DNA of 40,137 bases, from positions 1-40,137 of the forward strand of contig DYEP01000129.1 in assembly GCA_020725675.1 (NCBI GenBank), in the 5' to 3' direction. Below the pieces are notes generated by a model that searched no databases, was not told the origin of the DNA, and saw only the letters and a list, made by a program, of their open reading frames with translations. Source of the stretch: Symbiobacterium sp. (GTDB taxonomy: Bacteria > Bacillota > Sulfobacillia > DUSP01 > DYEP01). Position 1 is the stretch's first letter; the number at the start of each line of letters is the position of its first letter. Shown in pieces: positions 7,432 to 17,533 of this stretch. The position numbers and the translations under genes are program-made.

Positions 7432-9237
7432 TCAAGCATCGTCGGAAGTACTCTTTGGTACCTTCATTCTGCGGAGAAGCTGATAGTATTCCCTGAGCAC
7501 TTCTTCCCCCACCGCTTCTCCTCTCGTTGTGCAGGCCTTGATACTCTCTTCTATCTGCTTGAGCCTTCTGGAGGTCTTGAAGTACTCGATGCGCCGGATG
7601 CAGTCGGATACCGCTTTCTCATAATCAACATATTGGTAATCTTCTGTAGCCAGCCTACCTAAAGAAGATGCAGCCACTTCGGAAAGGCCCTCAGCCAGGA
7701 TATATGATGGTAACTCCCTGTGCATATCATAGACTTCCAAGATCTTTTCTAAGATCTCTTTCAGATCATCGTGCTCAAATAATTCGGCGTCCAATACTCC
7801 CTGAAATCTCCCGATGATCTCGGGTTTGGAGATCAACGCCCTCAAAATCTCTGTTTCTGCTTTTCTCATACCTTCGCTGTCGGATAAATGTACAATTTTT
7901 TCCGCCTTTTTCAGGTCTTCTATATTATTCCTGCCACCGGACATTTTATCCCTTGCTCGAAAAATCTCCTGTCTAAGTGCATATTCCGTGACCTTCAAGC
8001 GTTCGCCGATCCGCTTTATATACAGGTCTTGTTCAACACGGCTCGTCATACCTCTCAAGATAGGAATGATGTTCGCCAAAGCCTTCAGTTTTCCTTCTAG
8101 AGTATTCAAGTCGAAACCGCCAAGAGCCTTCTCAATTCTGTAATCTGTAAGAGAAGGAGCCTCATTTACCGCTCTTTCAAAAACTTCTTTACCCTGGGTC
8201 CGGATACAATCATCAGGGTCCTTACCTCCTGGAAAAGCCGCCACATATACTCTCAGTCCTTCCTCCGACAGGAGCTCCATCCCTCGCTCTGTGGCGTTCT
8301 GCCCAGCAGTGTCCGTATCATATCCCAGTACTACATTCTTTGTAAACTGGGCAATGAGCCTTGCCTGCGCCTTTGTCAGCGCGGTCCCGAGCGATGCAAC
8401 GGTGTTACCAAACCCATACTGGTGACAGGTGATCGTATCCATATAACCTTCAACTAAGATCACCTTGTCCTTCAATTTGATGTGTTCTCTGGCAATGTGT
8501 AACCCGTACAGAACGTTCCCTTTGGAAAACAGCGCAGTGTCCGGCGTATTAAGATACTTAGGTTCGCTGCCGTCAAGTGAACGGCCGCCAAATCCAACCA
8601 ACTGACCGCGAGGGTTCCATATGGGAAACATGAGTCTGTTTCTGAACCTGTCATAATAGCCTCTGCCATTGTCACGCGCAACCGCGAGACCTGCAGCATA
8701 GACCTGGCTAGCGTCAAACCCCTTCTTCAAGAGAGCCCTGATTAAGGTCTCCCAACCTCCAGGCGCGTAACCTATCTGAAAGAGATCCCTGGTATGTGCG
8801 TCGATCCCCCGCCGCGCGCAATAGTCCAGAGCCTGCTTTCCTGCGCTTGAGTGCAGGGCTGCGATAAAGTACATGAGCGCATACTCCAGCACCTGCCTTT
8901 GGCTTTCCTTCTCTCTTCTGTGCTGTCCGTCTTCGCCGCGCCGCGTAAGTCGGATCCCTGCTCTGTCCGCAAGTAAGGTGAGCGCTTCGGCGAACTCCAC
9001 ATTCTCCTTTTTCATCACAAAAGCGAACACGTCGCCACCCGTCTGGCAACCGAAGCAGTAAAACATCTGTTTATCTGGGGAAACTGTGAACGAGGGGGTC
9101 TTCTCGCTATGAAACGGACAGAGCCCCACGTAGTTCCTTCCTCTTTTCTTCAGGCTCACATACTCCCCTATCAGAGAAACGATATCAATGCGGGCCCTCA
9201 CTTCGCGAACCGCGTCGTCACCCCTGTAGTCGGACAT
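7432..9237 (-). CDS. dnaG: DNA primase
   Basis: A 601-residue primase that makes RNA primers for replication. It has an N-terminal CHC2 zinc ribbon (CPFH at 40-43, CFGC at 61-64), the DnaG core with the Toprim motif ([18 protein letters not shown], then LGYDTDTAG) and a C-terminal helicase-binding region. Length and domain order are normal. The ATG at 9237 has SD GGAGGATG. It is followed by rpoD; upstream, an intrinsic terminator ends only about 20 bp before the start codon. Confidence 0.97.
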   Translation of the reverse strand: MSDYRGDDAVREVRARIDIVSLIGEYVSLKKRGRNYVGLCPFHSEKTPSFTVSPDKQMFYCFGCQTGGDVFAFVMKKENVEFAEALTLLADRAGIRLTRRGEDGQHRREKESQRQVLEYALMYFIAALHSSAGKQALDYCARRGIDAHTRDLFQIGYAPGGWETLIRALLKKGFDASQVYAAGLAVARDNGRGYYDRFRNRLMFPIWNPRGQLVGFGGRSLDGSEPKYLNTPDTALFSKGNVLYGLHIAREHIKLKDKVILVEGYMDTITCHQYGFGNTVASLGTALTKAQARLIAQFTKNVVLGYDTDTAGQNATERGMELLSEEGLRVYVAAFPGGKDPDDCIRTQGKEVFERAVNEAPSLTDYRIEKALGGFDLNTLEGKLKALANIIPILRGMTSRVEQDLYIKRIGERLKVTEYALRQEIFRARDKMSGGRNNIEDLKKAEKIVHLSDSEGMRKAETEILRALISKPEIIGRFQGVLDAELFEHDDLKEILEKILEVYDMHRELPSYILAEGLSEVAASSLGRLATEDYQYVDYEKAVSDCIRRIEYFKTSRRLKQIEESIKACTTRGEAVGEEVLREYYQLLRRMKVPKSTSDDA

Positions 9238-9257
9238 GACATCATCCTCCGCTGGTT

Positions 9258-9297
9258 AAAAAAGCCTCACTCCTGCGATTCTGAGCAAGAATGAGGC
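9258..9297 (-). terminator. Strong intrinsic terminator just upstream of dnaG
   Basis: On the minus strand GCCTCATTCTTGC pairs along all 13 positions (including G-U) with GCAGGAGTGAGGC around an 8-base loop, followed by six T. It ends 20 bp before the dnaG ATG, leaving no room for a promoter between. It either ends the dgt transcript or acts as an attenuator of dnaG-rpoD. Confidence 0.85.
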
Positions 9298-9507
9298 CTG
9301 CACTCAGGCAGATTGAATTCTCCTCGGAATGCTCCAAGCGCCGTCCTCGCTGCGTTCGTCAATGCCGGACCCTCTGCTATATATTCTCCATACCCGGACA
9401 GGCTCCTGCCCTCAGTCTCACTTGGGTACTGCAACTCGGAAGTTGACTCCAGGCTGAATCGATTATCGTTTTTGTCCATTCTTACCGATCTGCAGGTCGT
9501 TAAATGT
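9298..9507 (-). other. Candidate structured leader RNA of dnaG-rpoD
   Basis: This 210-bp gap between dgt and the terminator contains, in minus-strand order, several hairpins that I can pair by eye: CAACT-TCCG-AGTTG, GGGCAG-GAGC-CTGTCC enclosed by ACCC/GGGT, CTTGGA/TCCGAG, and CTGC/GCAG. CGATTC (near 9460) is complementary to GAATCG in the terminator loop, allowing an alternative fold. A 70-codon frame (9267-9479) crosses the region but has no clear ribosome site and runs into the terminator stem, so I do not call it a gene. I cannot match it to a known RNA family. Confidence 0.4.
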
Positions 9508-10512
9508 TCAGCCTTGCCAAGATGCAGGCAAGAAGTACTTGTTGAAAGAGGCTACAGCATAACGATCAGTCATGCCGGCCACGTAGTCACAAACCAGCCG
9601 TTCGATGGGCTCTTGTTCACCATGGGAAATCTGAGGTAAGTCTTCTGGGTGTTCCAGGTAGTAATTGAAGAGCTGCTTTAGAAGCTGCTTTGCCTTATAC
9701 TCTTCTGCCTTGGCCGCTGAGTCTATGTACACCCGTTCGAACAAAAACTCGCGAAGGCGGTGTGTGGCCTCCCCGATCTCAGGACTCAGCGATACATAAG
9801 GCTTGCCATAGCTGTTTTCAATCAGGTCTGTCACCATTCGGTTAATGCGAGCTGAGTGTTCCCAGCCCAGGATCTGCATGAGTTCTCGCGGCAGGTCTTT
9901 TCTACTCAGTATGCCGCCCCGCAAAGCATCGTCAATGTCGTGGTTTATGTAAGCGATCCGGTCACAGTTCTTCACGACCCATCCTTCAAGCGTACTTGGC
10001 ACGTTATCACCAGTGTGGTTCAGTATTCCGTCCCGTACTTCCCACGTGAGGTTCAGTCCGGCACCTCTTTCAAGTCTATCGACCACCCTGAGGCTTTGCT
10101 CATTGTGCAAGAAACCGTGTGGCGGAAACACATCCTTCAAAAGTTCTTGAAGCGCCTGTTCTCCGCCGTGCCCAAAGGGCGTATGCCCAAGATCGTGTCC
10201 AAGCGCAATGGCTTCTGTTAGGTCCTCATTCAGCGCCAGCGCTCGGGCCACGGTCCTTGAGATCTGAGCCACCTCCAGCGTGTGGGTGAGCCTCGTTCGA
10301 TAGTGATCTCCTTCTGGGATGATGAATACTTGGGTCTTATGCTTGAGCCGCCTGAAAGCCTTGGAATGGATGATCCTATCTCTGTCCCTCTGAAAACAGG
10401 TGCGTACCGGGCAGGCTTCTTCGGCACGCTCCCTGCCTCTTGACCTCGCGCTCAATACGGCATACGGAGACAGTGTCCGCATTTCAAGCTCCTCAGTTCT
10501 CTCCCGTATCAC
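9508..10512 (-). CDS. dgt: HD-domain deoxyguanosinetriphosphate triphosphohydrolase-like protein
   Basis: A 334-residue dNTPase of the short dGTPase-like subfamily. These enzymes hydrolyse dNTPs to deoxynucleoside and triphosphate. Motifs are RTCFQRDRDRIIHSKAFRRL, THTLEVAQISR, the HD pair GHDLGHTPFGHGGEQAL and a later YINHDIDDAL. The GTG at 10512 gives the usual N-terminus (VIRERTEELE) and overlaps plsY by 20 bases; an ATG at 10533 is possible. Family-level call; substrate range is not visible. Confidence 0.9.
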   Translation of the reverse strand: MIRERTEELEMRTLSPYAVLSARSRGRERAEEACPVRTCFQRDRDRIIHSKAFRRLKHKTQVFIIPEGDHYRTRLTHTLEVAQISRTVARALALNEDLTEAIALGHDLGHTPFGHGGEQALQELLKDVFPPHGFLHNEQSLRVVDRLERGAGLNLTWEVRDGILNHTGDNVPSTLEGWVVKNCDRIAYINHDIDDALRGGILSRKDLPRELMQILGWEHSARINRMVTDLIENSYGKPYVSLSPEIGEATHRLREFLFERVYIDSAAKAEEYKAKQLLKQLFNYYLEHPEDLPQISHGEQEPIERLVCDYVAGMTDRYAVASFNKYFLPASWQG

Positions 10513-11098
10513 ACGCCCCACCCCAGTAAGCATACATACGCTCCCTGACCCCGGGAAAGTTTCGTACATGGCGAGTAAGTACCACGAATGTGGTTCCCAG
10601 AGCAAGGAAAAACAGCGGAACGCTTTGAGACGCAACGAGTATACCAAAGGGCAAATGTAGTGTAAGTACTACAGCTGCAGTATAGACCTTTCTCGTCACC
10701 AAAAGTACCGCGGCGCCAACCAGAGCGCACAGCAACAGCACCTGCCAGTTTACCAGCAGAAGGCCGCCCGCTCCTGCGGCCAGGCCCTTGCCGCCCCGAA
10801 ACTTAAGAAAAATCGAGTAGCAGTGCCCCGTTACCACGCCAAACAGGGCGATCAATCCCGCAGCGTCAGTACAGACAAACCTTCGTGCTAGATACACAGC
10901 AGTGAAACCTTTCGCAAAATCCAATAACCCGACAACGACCCCAGTCGGGATGCCCAAGGTCCTGGAGACATTCCTCGCTCCCAAGTTACCCGAGCCCATC
11001 TGAGACAGGTCCTTCCCCCTTACCCTTCCGGACAGGTAGGCAAAAGAGACCGAACCTATTAGATAACTCCCCAACAGTACGACAGCATAGATTAACAC
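10493..11098 (-). CDS. plsY: Acyl-phosphate glycerol-3-phosphate acyltransferase PlsY
   Basis: A 201-residue polytopic membrane enzyme that makes lysophosphatidate from acyl-phosphate and glycerol-3-phosphate, the first acylation of phospholipid synthesis. Three family motifs are visible: GSVSFAYLSGRVRGKDLSQM with GSGNLGARNVSRTLG, then GHCYSIFLKFRGGKGLAAGAG, then the C-terminal HVRNFPGVRER. The GTG at 11098 has SD AAAGGAG and overlaps the lipid kinase gene by 7 bases. Confidence 0.94.
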   Translation of the reverse strand: MLIYAVVLLGSYLIGSVSFAYLSGRVRGKDLSQMGSGNLGARNVSRTLGIPTGVVVGLLDFAKGFTAVYLARRFVCTDAAGLIALFGVVTGHCYSIFLKFRGGKGLAAGAGGLLLVNWQVLLLCALVGAAVLLVTRKVYTAAVVLTLHLPFGILVASQSVPLFFLALGTTFVVLTRHVRNFPGVRERMYAYWGGACDTGEN

Positions 11099-11985
11099 CT
11101 CGCCACTCCTTTCGCAGGAGACAACACGCGCAGACCCCCAGGTACCACGCAGGCATCTACAGGGGTACACCCATGTACATTACCATCAAAGAGTTTCTCC
11201 ATCCGCTCGTGTGTCGTGATCCTGATCGAGCGAGTGCGGTGGATGGATACCCTGGGGTGTGACAAGTGCCTACCCTTATATGCCTTAGGCAGAGTGAAAA
11301 GAAAGTCGATCTTTGATAGTTCCCGCACCAACACTACGTCAAACAGACCGTCTGTCACGGAGGCTTCTGGCGCCAGCAACAGCCCTCCGCCGGTGCGGTA
11401 GATGTTCATAATGAACACAGCCGAAAACTTGTCACGAATGATTTCATTATCCATAACTATTTCCATCTCATACGCCCGAAGACACTGCAGCACCGACAGG
11501 ATCCCCGCGAGTATATGCAAAGGGCCGCGGAAAATGCTGGAGTGTGTATTGACGTAACGCATCGCATCGGTTGCATAGGCAAGTCCAAGGATAATGCCAA
11601 AGTATCCTTCGACATCACGTCCCACGTCCATCTGAATGGTAGGTGCAGTGAGGAGAGCCCGGGCAGCTGCTCTCAGGTCCTTCGGCATCCCCAAAGCCAT
11701 TGCAAGGTCATTTCCGGTGCCGGCAGGAATGATGCCAAGAGCGGTATCCGTACCGGCAACCCCCTGAAGCACCTCTCCCATGGTACCGTCGCCTCCGACA
11801 GCCACTACGTAAGGCCAGCCTTCATACACTGCCAGTCGTGCGACGTCGGCGGCATGCCCTGGCCGTTGCGTATACTCCACATGGAACTCGGCTCCGTGTG
11901 CAGTGAACTCTTCTACAATAGCATCCACGCTCGCCTTTCCTCTCCCTTTGTCTGCCCAGGGGTTTACAATGATCTTGTATGCCAC
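11092..11985 (-). CDS. Diacylglycerol/lipid kinase family protein (YegS/DagK type)
   Basis: A 297-residue member of the DAG kinase catalytic family. The N-terminal nucleotide-binding domain has VNPWADKGRG and VAVGGDGTMGEVLQGV; the GTGNDLAMALGMP motif follows, then the beta-rich C-terminal domain. It probably phosphorylates diacylglycerol or a related lipid, fitting its coupling with plsY. The GTG at 11985 has SD GGGGAGGAG. Substrate is inferred from the family. Confidence 0.88.
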   Translation of the reverse strand: MAYKIIVNPWADKGRGKASVDAIVEEFTAHGAEFHVEYTQRPGHAADVARLAVYEGWPYVVAVGGDGTMGEVLQGVAGTDTALGIIPAGTGNDLAMALGMPKDLRAAARALLTAPTIQMDVGRDVEGYFGIILGLAYATDAMRYVNTHSSIFRGPLHILAGILSVLQCLRAYEMEIVMDNEIIRDKFSAVFIMNIYRTGGGLLLAPEASVTDGLFDVVLVRELSKIDFLFTLPKAYKGRHLSHPRVSIHRTRSIRITTHERMEKLFDGNVHGCTPVDACVVPGGLRVLSPAKGVARC

Positions 11986-12008
11986 CCGGTTCTCTCCTCC
12001 CCTTTTGC

Positions 12009-14636
12009 CTATTTCCCGGTAATCTGAGCCTGTGCAGCAGCGAGCCTTGCCACCGGTACTCGGAATGGAGAACAGCTGACGTAGTCCAGTCCAGCATGGT
12101 GACAGAACCTTATGGAATCCGGGTCTCCACCGTGCTCACCACATATCCCGATCTTGAGTCCAGGCTTTTTTGCGCGACCCTTGCTCACAGCCATCTTAAT
12201 AAGCTCTCCCACACCTGCAGTGTCAAGGCTCTGGAAAGGGTTCCCTGATAGCACCTTTTCGTGGATATAGTGGTGTAGAAACTTCGCTTCAGCGTCATCA
12301 CGGCTGAACCCATAAGTGGTCTGGGTAAGGTCATTGGTACCGAATGAAAAGAACTCCGCGTGTTCTGCTATTTCGTCCGCGGTCAGCGCAGCCCGGGGCA
12401 CCTCTATCATGGTACCGACCTTATAAGGGATGCGTACGCCTGTCCGTGCCATGACCGCCTCCGCCACTTTGTCAATGCGCTCTTTCAAAGCGGCGAGCTC
12501 CTGAGCGATACTGACCAGCGGTATCATCACCTCCGGACGCACATCCATACCTTTCTGTATGAGCTCGGCAGCTGCGGAAAAGATAGCCTCAGCCTGCATC
12601 TCATAAATCTCCGGGTATACCATGCCCAGCCTGCATCCCCGGAAACCCAGCATGGGATTGGCTTCTGCGAGGGCACGCGCCTTTTTCAGGAGGTTTTGCC
12701 TATCTTTGATCTCCGTTTCGGGCGCACCGGAAACACGCAGCCTCTCGATCTCAAGCACCAGGTGTTCTATGTTGGGCAGAAACTCGTGAAGCGGCGGGTC
12801 CAAGAGCCTGATCGTGACAGGGTAGCCTTTCATCGCTTCGAGGATCCCTACAAAATCCTGCTTTTGCATGAGGAGAAGTTTGTCGAGTGCTGCCTTCCTT
12901 TCTTCTGCAGTAAAAGCAAGGATCATTTCCTGCATCACAGGGAGACGGTCTTGTGCCATGAACATGTGCTCTGTTCTGCATAAGCCGATCCCTGTCGCAC
13001 CAAACTCCCTTGCCCTTCTAGCGTCCTCTGGGGTATCTGCATTGGCGTACACGCCCAGCCTCTTGATCTCGTCCGCCCAGCCGAGAAGTTCTCGGAACTC
13101 GTCCCCCGGATCCGGGTTTACCAGCGGAACTTCACCCATTATGACCCGGCCTGTTGAACCGTCGATGGAGACCACCATACCTTCTTTGATCTCCCTGCCG
13201 TTCACCTGCGCCACCCGGGCCTCCGGGTCAATGCGCATTTGTTCGCACCCCACCACGCACGGTTTGCCCATGCCCCGCGCCACGATGGCAGCATGGCACG
13301 TCATGCCCCCCCTGCTTGTAAGGATACCTTGAGCATGTACGATGCCGTGCATATCATCCGGGGTTGTCTCTGGTCTGATTAAAATAACTCGTTCCCCGCG
13401 CGAACCTCTGGCCTCTGCCACGTCTGCGTCAAAGACTGCCTCGCCAGTTGCGGCGCCGGGCGATGCAGGCAACCCGGACGCGATCACATCTAGCTGCGCC
13501 GTAGCGTCTATCCCTCTGTGGAGGATCTTCTCCACGTGCGACGGTTCCACACGCATCAGGGCTTCTTCTTTGGTAATGAGCCCTTCGTTTGCCATGTCGT
13601 AAGCGATCTTCACTGCGGCCTTGGCTGTTCTTTTCCCTGTCCTGGTCTGCAGTAAATAGAGCCGTCTCTTTTCAAATGTAAACTCTATGTCCTGCATATC
13701 CCTGTAATGCTTCTCCAGCAGATCCGCCATCTTCAGGACATCCCTGTATACATCAGGCAGTTCGCTCTCCATATCACTCAGGGGCTTCGGAGTACGAATA
13801 CCAGCCACCACATCCTCCCCCTGGGCGTTTGTCAAGTATTCACCAAAACGCACCCTTTCACCATTCGAGGGGTTGCGGGTAAACAGTACCCCCGTACCGG
13901 AATCCTCCCCCATGTTCCCAAACACCATAGCTTGGATATTTACGGCAGTACCTAGGTCATCCGGGATCTTGTTGATCTTTCGATACAGCTGTGCCCTCGG
14001 ATTGTTCCATGAACGGAATACAGCTGTAATCGCCTGTTCCAGCTGAACATCCGGATCCTGCGGGAAACGTGTGAGCTCCTTGTACTCGCCGATCAGTTCT
14101 CTTAGCGCATCCAGTCCCAGCATGTGGTCAGAAGTAACCGAGTGCTTCTCCCGCATCCTGGCGAGCACCCGTTCATACGCATCATGGACTACACCCAACA
14201 CCACATTACCAAACATCTGAATCAAGCGCCGGTAACAGTCGTAGGCGAAACGGGGATCGCCCGTCTCACGTGCTAGTCCTTCGACAGTATCATCATTTAA
14301 GCCCAGATTTAAGATGGTGTCCATCATGCCGGGCATGGAGACGGCCGCTCCCGACCGTACGGATACCAAGAGAGGACTGCTCCTGCCACCGAATGTACGC
14401 CCGGTCTTCTTCTCCAGCACCCGGATACCGCCCAGGACTGCGTCCATCAGTCCTTCCGGCATTATGCCACCCTTGTTATAATAATCAGTGCATGCGACGG
14501 TAGAAATGGTAAAGCCAGGCGGCACAGGCAACCCGAGCCTGGTCATTTCGGCAAGGTTTGCGCCTTTGCCACCGAGCAGAGCGCGCATATCAGCCCTGCC
14601 TTCTTCGAACAGAAACAAGTACTGCTTAGAATCCAT
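12009..14636 (-). CDS. ppdK: Pyruvate, phosphate dikinase
   Basis: An 875-residue PPDK that interconverts pyruvate, ATP and Pi with PEP, AMP and PPi, important in anaerobes for glycolysis or gluconeogenesis. The N-terminal ATP-grasp begins GGKGANLAEMTRLGLPVPPGF; the swivelling domain has GGMTCHAAIVARGMGKPCV, with the phosphoryl-carrying His and the neighbouring Thr that PpsR modifies. The C-terminal TIM barrel contains FGTNDLTQTTYGFSRDD and GICGEHGG. The ATG at 14636 (SD GGAGGGGG) overlaps ppsR by 11 bases, so enzyme and regulator are co-made. Confidence 0.97.
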   Translation of the reverse strand: MDSKQYLFLFEEGRADMRALLGGKGANLAEMTRLGLPVPPGFTISTVACTDYYNKGGIMPEGLMDAVLGGIRVLEKKTGRTFGGRSSPLLVSVRSGAAVSMPGMMDTILNLGLNDDTVEGLARETGDPRFAYDCYRRLIQMFGNVVLGVVHDAYERVLARMREKHSVTSDHMLGLDALRELIGEYKELTRFPQDPDVQLEQAITAVFRSWNNPRAQLYRKINKIPDDLGTAVNIQAMVFGNMGEDSGTGVLFTRNPSNGERVRFGEYLTNAQGEDVVAGIRTPKPLSDMESELPDVYRDVLKMADLLEKHYRDMQDIEFTFEKRRLYLLQTRTGKRTAKAAVKIAYDMANEGLITKEEALMRVEPSHVEKILHRGIDATAQLDVIASGLPASPGAATGEAVFDADVAEARGSRGERVILIRPETTPDDMHGIVHAQGILTSRGGMTCHAAIVARGMGKPCVVGCEQMRIDPEARVAQVNGREIKEGMVVSIDGSTGRVIMGEVPLVNPDPGDEFRELLGWADEIKRLGVYANADTPEDARRAREFGATGIGLCRTEHMFMAQDRLPVMQEMILAFTAEERKAALDKLLLMQKQDFVGILEAMKGYPVTIRLLDPPLHEFLPNIEHLVLEIERLRVSGAPETEIKDRQNLLKKARALAEANPMLGFRGCRLGMVYPEIYEMQAEAIFSAAAELIQKGMDVRPEVMIPLVSIAQELAALKERIDKVAEAVMARTGVRIPYKVGTMIEVPRAALTADEIAEHAEFFSFGTNDLTQTTYGFSRDDAEAKFLHHYIHEKVLSGNPFQSLDTAGVGELIKMAVSKGRAKKPGLKIGICGEHGGDPDSIRFCHHAGLDYVSCSPFRVPVARLAAAQAQITGK

Positions 14637-15456
14637 GTTGTCCCCCTCCAGCAATAATGTGAAGCACCTTTGCGGCAGTCTCCTCCACTGCCCTGTGTGT
14701 TACATCCACCACAGGACACCCAAGACGCCGAAAGAGATCTTCAGCATACTTCAGCTCGTGCAGGATGCGCTCCAAAGACGCATAATTCGCAGCAAGTCCA
14801 AGTCCCATCGCCCGGAGTCTCTCCTGCCTGATCTCAAGAAGCGTCTGAGCAGCAATAGTGAGTCCTACGATCCTCTTCTTTTCGATCCGGAACAATTCCT
14901 TAGGCGGCGGCACTTCCGGAACGAGGGGAATGTTCGCCACCTTGTAGCAACGCTGGGCAAGATAAAGGCTTACCGGAGTCTTGGAAGTCCTTGACACGCC
15001 AAGCAGTACTACATCAGCTTTCTCCAGCGACCTGGGTTCCTTTCCGTCATCGCACTTCACGGCGAACTCAACCGCTTCGATGCGCCTGAAGTATTGTTCG
15101 TCCATTCTGTGCACGAGCCCCGGTTCGAGTTTGGGCCTGACCGATGTGATTCTGGATAGTGCCTCCACCACCGGCCCCATGATGTCCACGGCGGGCACAT
15201 TGTGTTTTTCTGTCTCTTCCTTCATGGCAGTTCGAAGTTCCGGAACAATCAGTGTGTACACAATGGCCGCGTTACCACGCTCGGACGCCTGCCTTACCAC
15301 ATCTACCAGAGTGGTGAGGCTGTCTATGTGAGACACTCTCCGAAACTCTACACGTCCCGAATTAAACTGGCTCGCGGCAGCTCTTGCCACAAGTTCCGCT
15401 GTCTCGCCGATGGCGTCAGACACAATGTAGACAAGAGGCTCTTTGTTCCCATCCAA
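14626..15456 (-). CDS. ppsR: PPDK regulatory protein (bifunctional kinase/pyrophosphorylase)
   Basis: A 276-residue DUF299 protein that, by family, uses ADP to phosphorylate and inactivate the active-site Thr of PPDK and Pi to reverse it. Motifs are VYIVSDAIGETAELVARAAA near the N-terminus, the P-loop-like ADVVLLGVSRTSKTPVSLYL and the C-terminal YAEDLFRRLGCPVVDVTHRA. The ADP/Thr type is chosen over the PEP-synthase type because of the adjacent ppdK. I take the TTG at 15456 after AAGGAG; an in-frame TTG at 15492 would overlap glyS. Confidence 0.93.
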   Translation of the reverse strand: MDGNKEPLVYIVSDAIGETAELVARAAASQFNSGRVEFRRVSHIDSLTTLVDVVRQASERGNAAIVYTLIVPELRTAMKEETEKHNVPAVDIMGPVVEALSRITSVRPKLEPGLVHRMDEQYFRRIEAVEFAVKCDDGKEPRSLEKADVVLLGVSRTSKTPVSLYLAQRCYKVANIPLVPEVPPPKELFRIEKKRIVGLTIAAQTLLEIRQERLRAMGLGLAANYASLERILHELKYAEDLFRRLGCPVVDVTHRAVEETAAKVLHIIAGGGQHGF

Positions 15457-15475
15457 ACCGCTCTTAGCTCCTTCC

Positions 15476-17533
15476 CTATCGTAACTCTCCAAGTTCCGCC
15501 ACTTTCCCGAGGACTTCGCCTGTCCTTTTCAAAAGAGCCAACCTGTTAAGTCTTATGTCGTCGTCCTCTACCATCACAAGCGTGCGGTCAAGGAATTCGT
15601 CAACAGGTCCGCGCAGTTTCGCTACCTTTTCAAGATAAGACCGGAACTCTTCTCGCTCATAGAGCGTGCTCAGCTCGGTCTCGGCAGCTCTCAAAGCGCG
15701 GTAAAGGGATATTTCTGGTTGTTCTACCAGCAGATGTTCACGTACCTCGCCTTCCTTTGAGTTCCTTGCCAGGTTCATCACACGTTTATATGCAAGGAGC
15801 AGGTCTTCTATTCTCTCATGTGTGAGAAATTCTCGGAGCGCCTGGATCTTCCTCCAGCTCCTCTCCACAAAATCTATCCCGTGATAAAGCACAGCATCGA
15901 CAATATCCGGGCGTACGCCTTCGTCGGTAAACAGCACCTTCGCCCTCTGAACCAGGAAGGACTGAAGATCAGCCACCGCCCGACGTTGATGTTCATCAAA
16001 GCCAGTGTAGTTCGCGACTGCTTTTTCCACAGCCTCGCGGAGATCCAGCCGCAGCCCAGATTTCCACAACACCGATATGACTCCAAAGCCTGCCCGTCTG
16101 AGTCCAAGAGGGTCCTGTGAACCTGTAGGTTCTTTTCCGATGAGGAAGTATCCTGCCAGCGTGTCGAGTTTATCACAGACCGATATGAGGGCGCCTTCGG
16201 GCGTCGCGGGCACCGCTCCTCCGGACCGGCGGGGCAAGTGGTGCTCCAGGATGGCAGTAGCTACGACCGGGTGCTCCCCGTCGTGCAGCGCCAGTTCCCT
16301 GCCCACATAACCTTCAAGCTCGGGGAACTCATATACCAGATGGGTCACAACATCCGCTTTGCAAAGATAGGCGGCGCGGAGTGCGCGTTGCCGTTCTTCC
16401 TTTGAGAGAAGGTGCCCAAAATCCTGCACAAGCGCCTGTACCCGCATCACCTTGTTCAGAAGCGTGCCGAGCTTCTCCTGGAATACGATGCGTGCAAGCT
16501 CAGGTACGCGTTCTTCAAGTCTACGGGACGTGTCCTCGTTATAGAAAAACCTGGCGTCTTTCAGCCTTGCTGTGATGACTCTCTCGCAGCCAGCTACTAC
16601 GTTCTCAAGGCCCGGGCCTTCCCCGTTGCGGACAGCAATGAAATAGGGGAGCAGCTCGCCTTCCTTCTGTACCGGGAAAAAACGCAGGTGATGTTGCATA
16701 GTCGTAGCAATTACCTCTCGCGGCAAGCTTAAGAACTCCGAATCGATCGTCCCGCGAAACACGCCAGGCCACTCACAGAGATATACCACCTCCTCCAGCA
16801 ATTCATCAGGGAGAACAGCCTCACCTCCTAGCTCCTCTGACAGGCCCCTCGCACGCCTGATGATCTCCTCTCTGCGCTCATTCTGATCGATCATCACATG
16901 TGCGCTCCTCATGGCTTCGAAATAGCGTGATGCGTGGTCAACTAAGACCGGCGCTTCACAGTGAAGCCTATGCCCCCTCGACGTACGGGAGGATTTTACG
17001 CCAGCCAGCTCAAAGGAGATGATGTCGGCACCCAACAGACACAAAACCCATCGGATTGGCCTGACGAAGCTGAAATCTAAATCGCCCCATCGCATAGCGC
17101 GCGGGAACTCAAGCGAACGAACAAAAGACGGAAGCACCCTCTCGAGTACGCGGAGGGCCGGCTCCCCTCTCTCGGTCTTTACAGCATATACATATTCGCC
17201 CGACGGAGTGTCCTTAATTTCCAATTCGGATACCGTTACGCCCCAAGACCGAGCGAATCCCTCCGCAGCCCGCGTGGGTTTTCCGTTTTCGTCAAATGCG
17301 GCCGCACGTGAGGGTCCACGCGCTGTGATCAGGCGATCCTCTTGTACCGCATCAATCTCACCTACCCAGACCACCAGCCTCCTGGGGGTCGCATAAACGC
17401 GCAAGTCCGAGTAAGGGAGCCTTGCTTCAGCCAAGATCGACTCGAATTTGGTACGAGCATCCTGTACGATCGTAGGCAACAAGGATGCGGGCATTTCCTC
17501 ACAGCCGAGTTCGAACACAAAGGGCATTCTCAT
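15476..17533 (-). CDS. glyS: Glycyl-tRNA synthetase beta subunit
   Basis: A 685-residue beta subunit of the alpha2-beta2 bacterial GlyRS; it carries tRNA recognition. It starts [20 protein letters not shown], the family N-terminus, and contains [11 protein letters not shown], an HD-like segment ([26 protein letters not shown]), and the C-terminal DALR-like anticodon-binding region. The ATG overlaps the glyQ TGA as ATGA with SD GGGGGAGG upstream, giving coupled 1:1 synthesis. Confidence 0.97.
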   Translation of the reverse strand: MRMPFVFELGCEEMPASLLPTIVQDARTKFESILAEARLPYSDLRVYATPRRLVVWVGEIDAVQEDRLITARGPSRAAAFDENGKPTRAAEGFARSWGVTVSELEIKDTPSGEYVYAVKTERGEPALRVLERVLPSFVRSLEFPRAMRWGDLDFSFVRPIRWVLCLLGADIISFELAGVKSSRTSRGHRLHCEAPVLVDHASRYFEAMRSAHVMIDQNERREEIIRRARGLSEELGGEAVLPDELLEEVVYLCEWPGVFRGTIDSEFLSLPREVIATTMQHHLRFFPVQKEGELLPYFIAVRNGEGPGLENVVAGCERVITARLKDARFFYNEDTSRRLEERVPELARIVFQEKLGTLLNKVMRVQALVQDFGHLLSKEERQRALRAAYLCKADVVTHLVYEFPELEGYVGRELALHDGEHPVVATAILEHHLPRRSGGAVPATPEGALISVCDKLDTLAGYFLIGKEPTGSQDPLGLRRAGFGVISVLWKSGLRLDLREAVEKAVANYTGFDEHQRRAVADLQSFLVQRAKVLFTDEGVRPDIVDAVLYHGIDFVERSWRKIQALREFLTHERIEDLLLAYKRVMNLARNSKEGEVREHLLVEQPEISLYRALRAAETELSTLYEREEFRSYLEKVAKLRGPVDEFLDRTLVMVEDDDIRLNRLALLKRTGEVLGKVAELGELR

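Noticed and set aside
9267-9479. 70-codon frame between dgt and dnaG
   Set aside because: No clear ribosome site, and its 3' end lies inside the terminator stem; the hairpin-rich sequence is better explained as RNA.
12360-12983. 207-codon plus-strand frame within ppdK
   Set aside because: Antisense to the conserved PPDK C-terminal barrel and without a domain.
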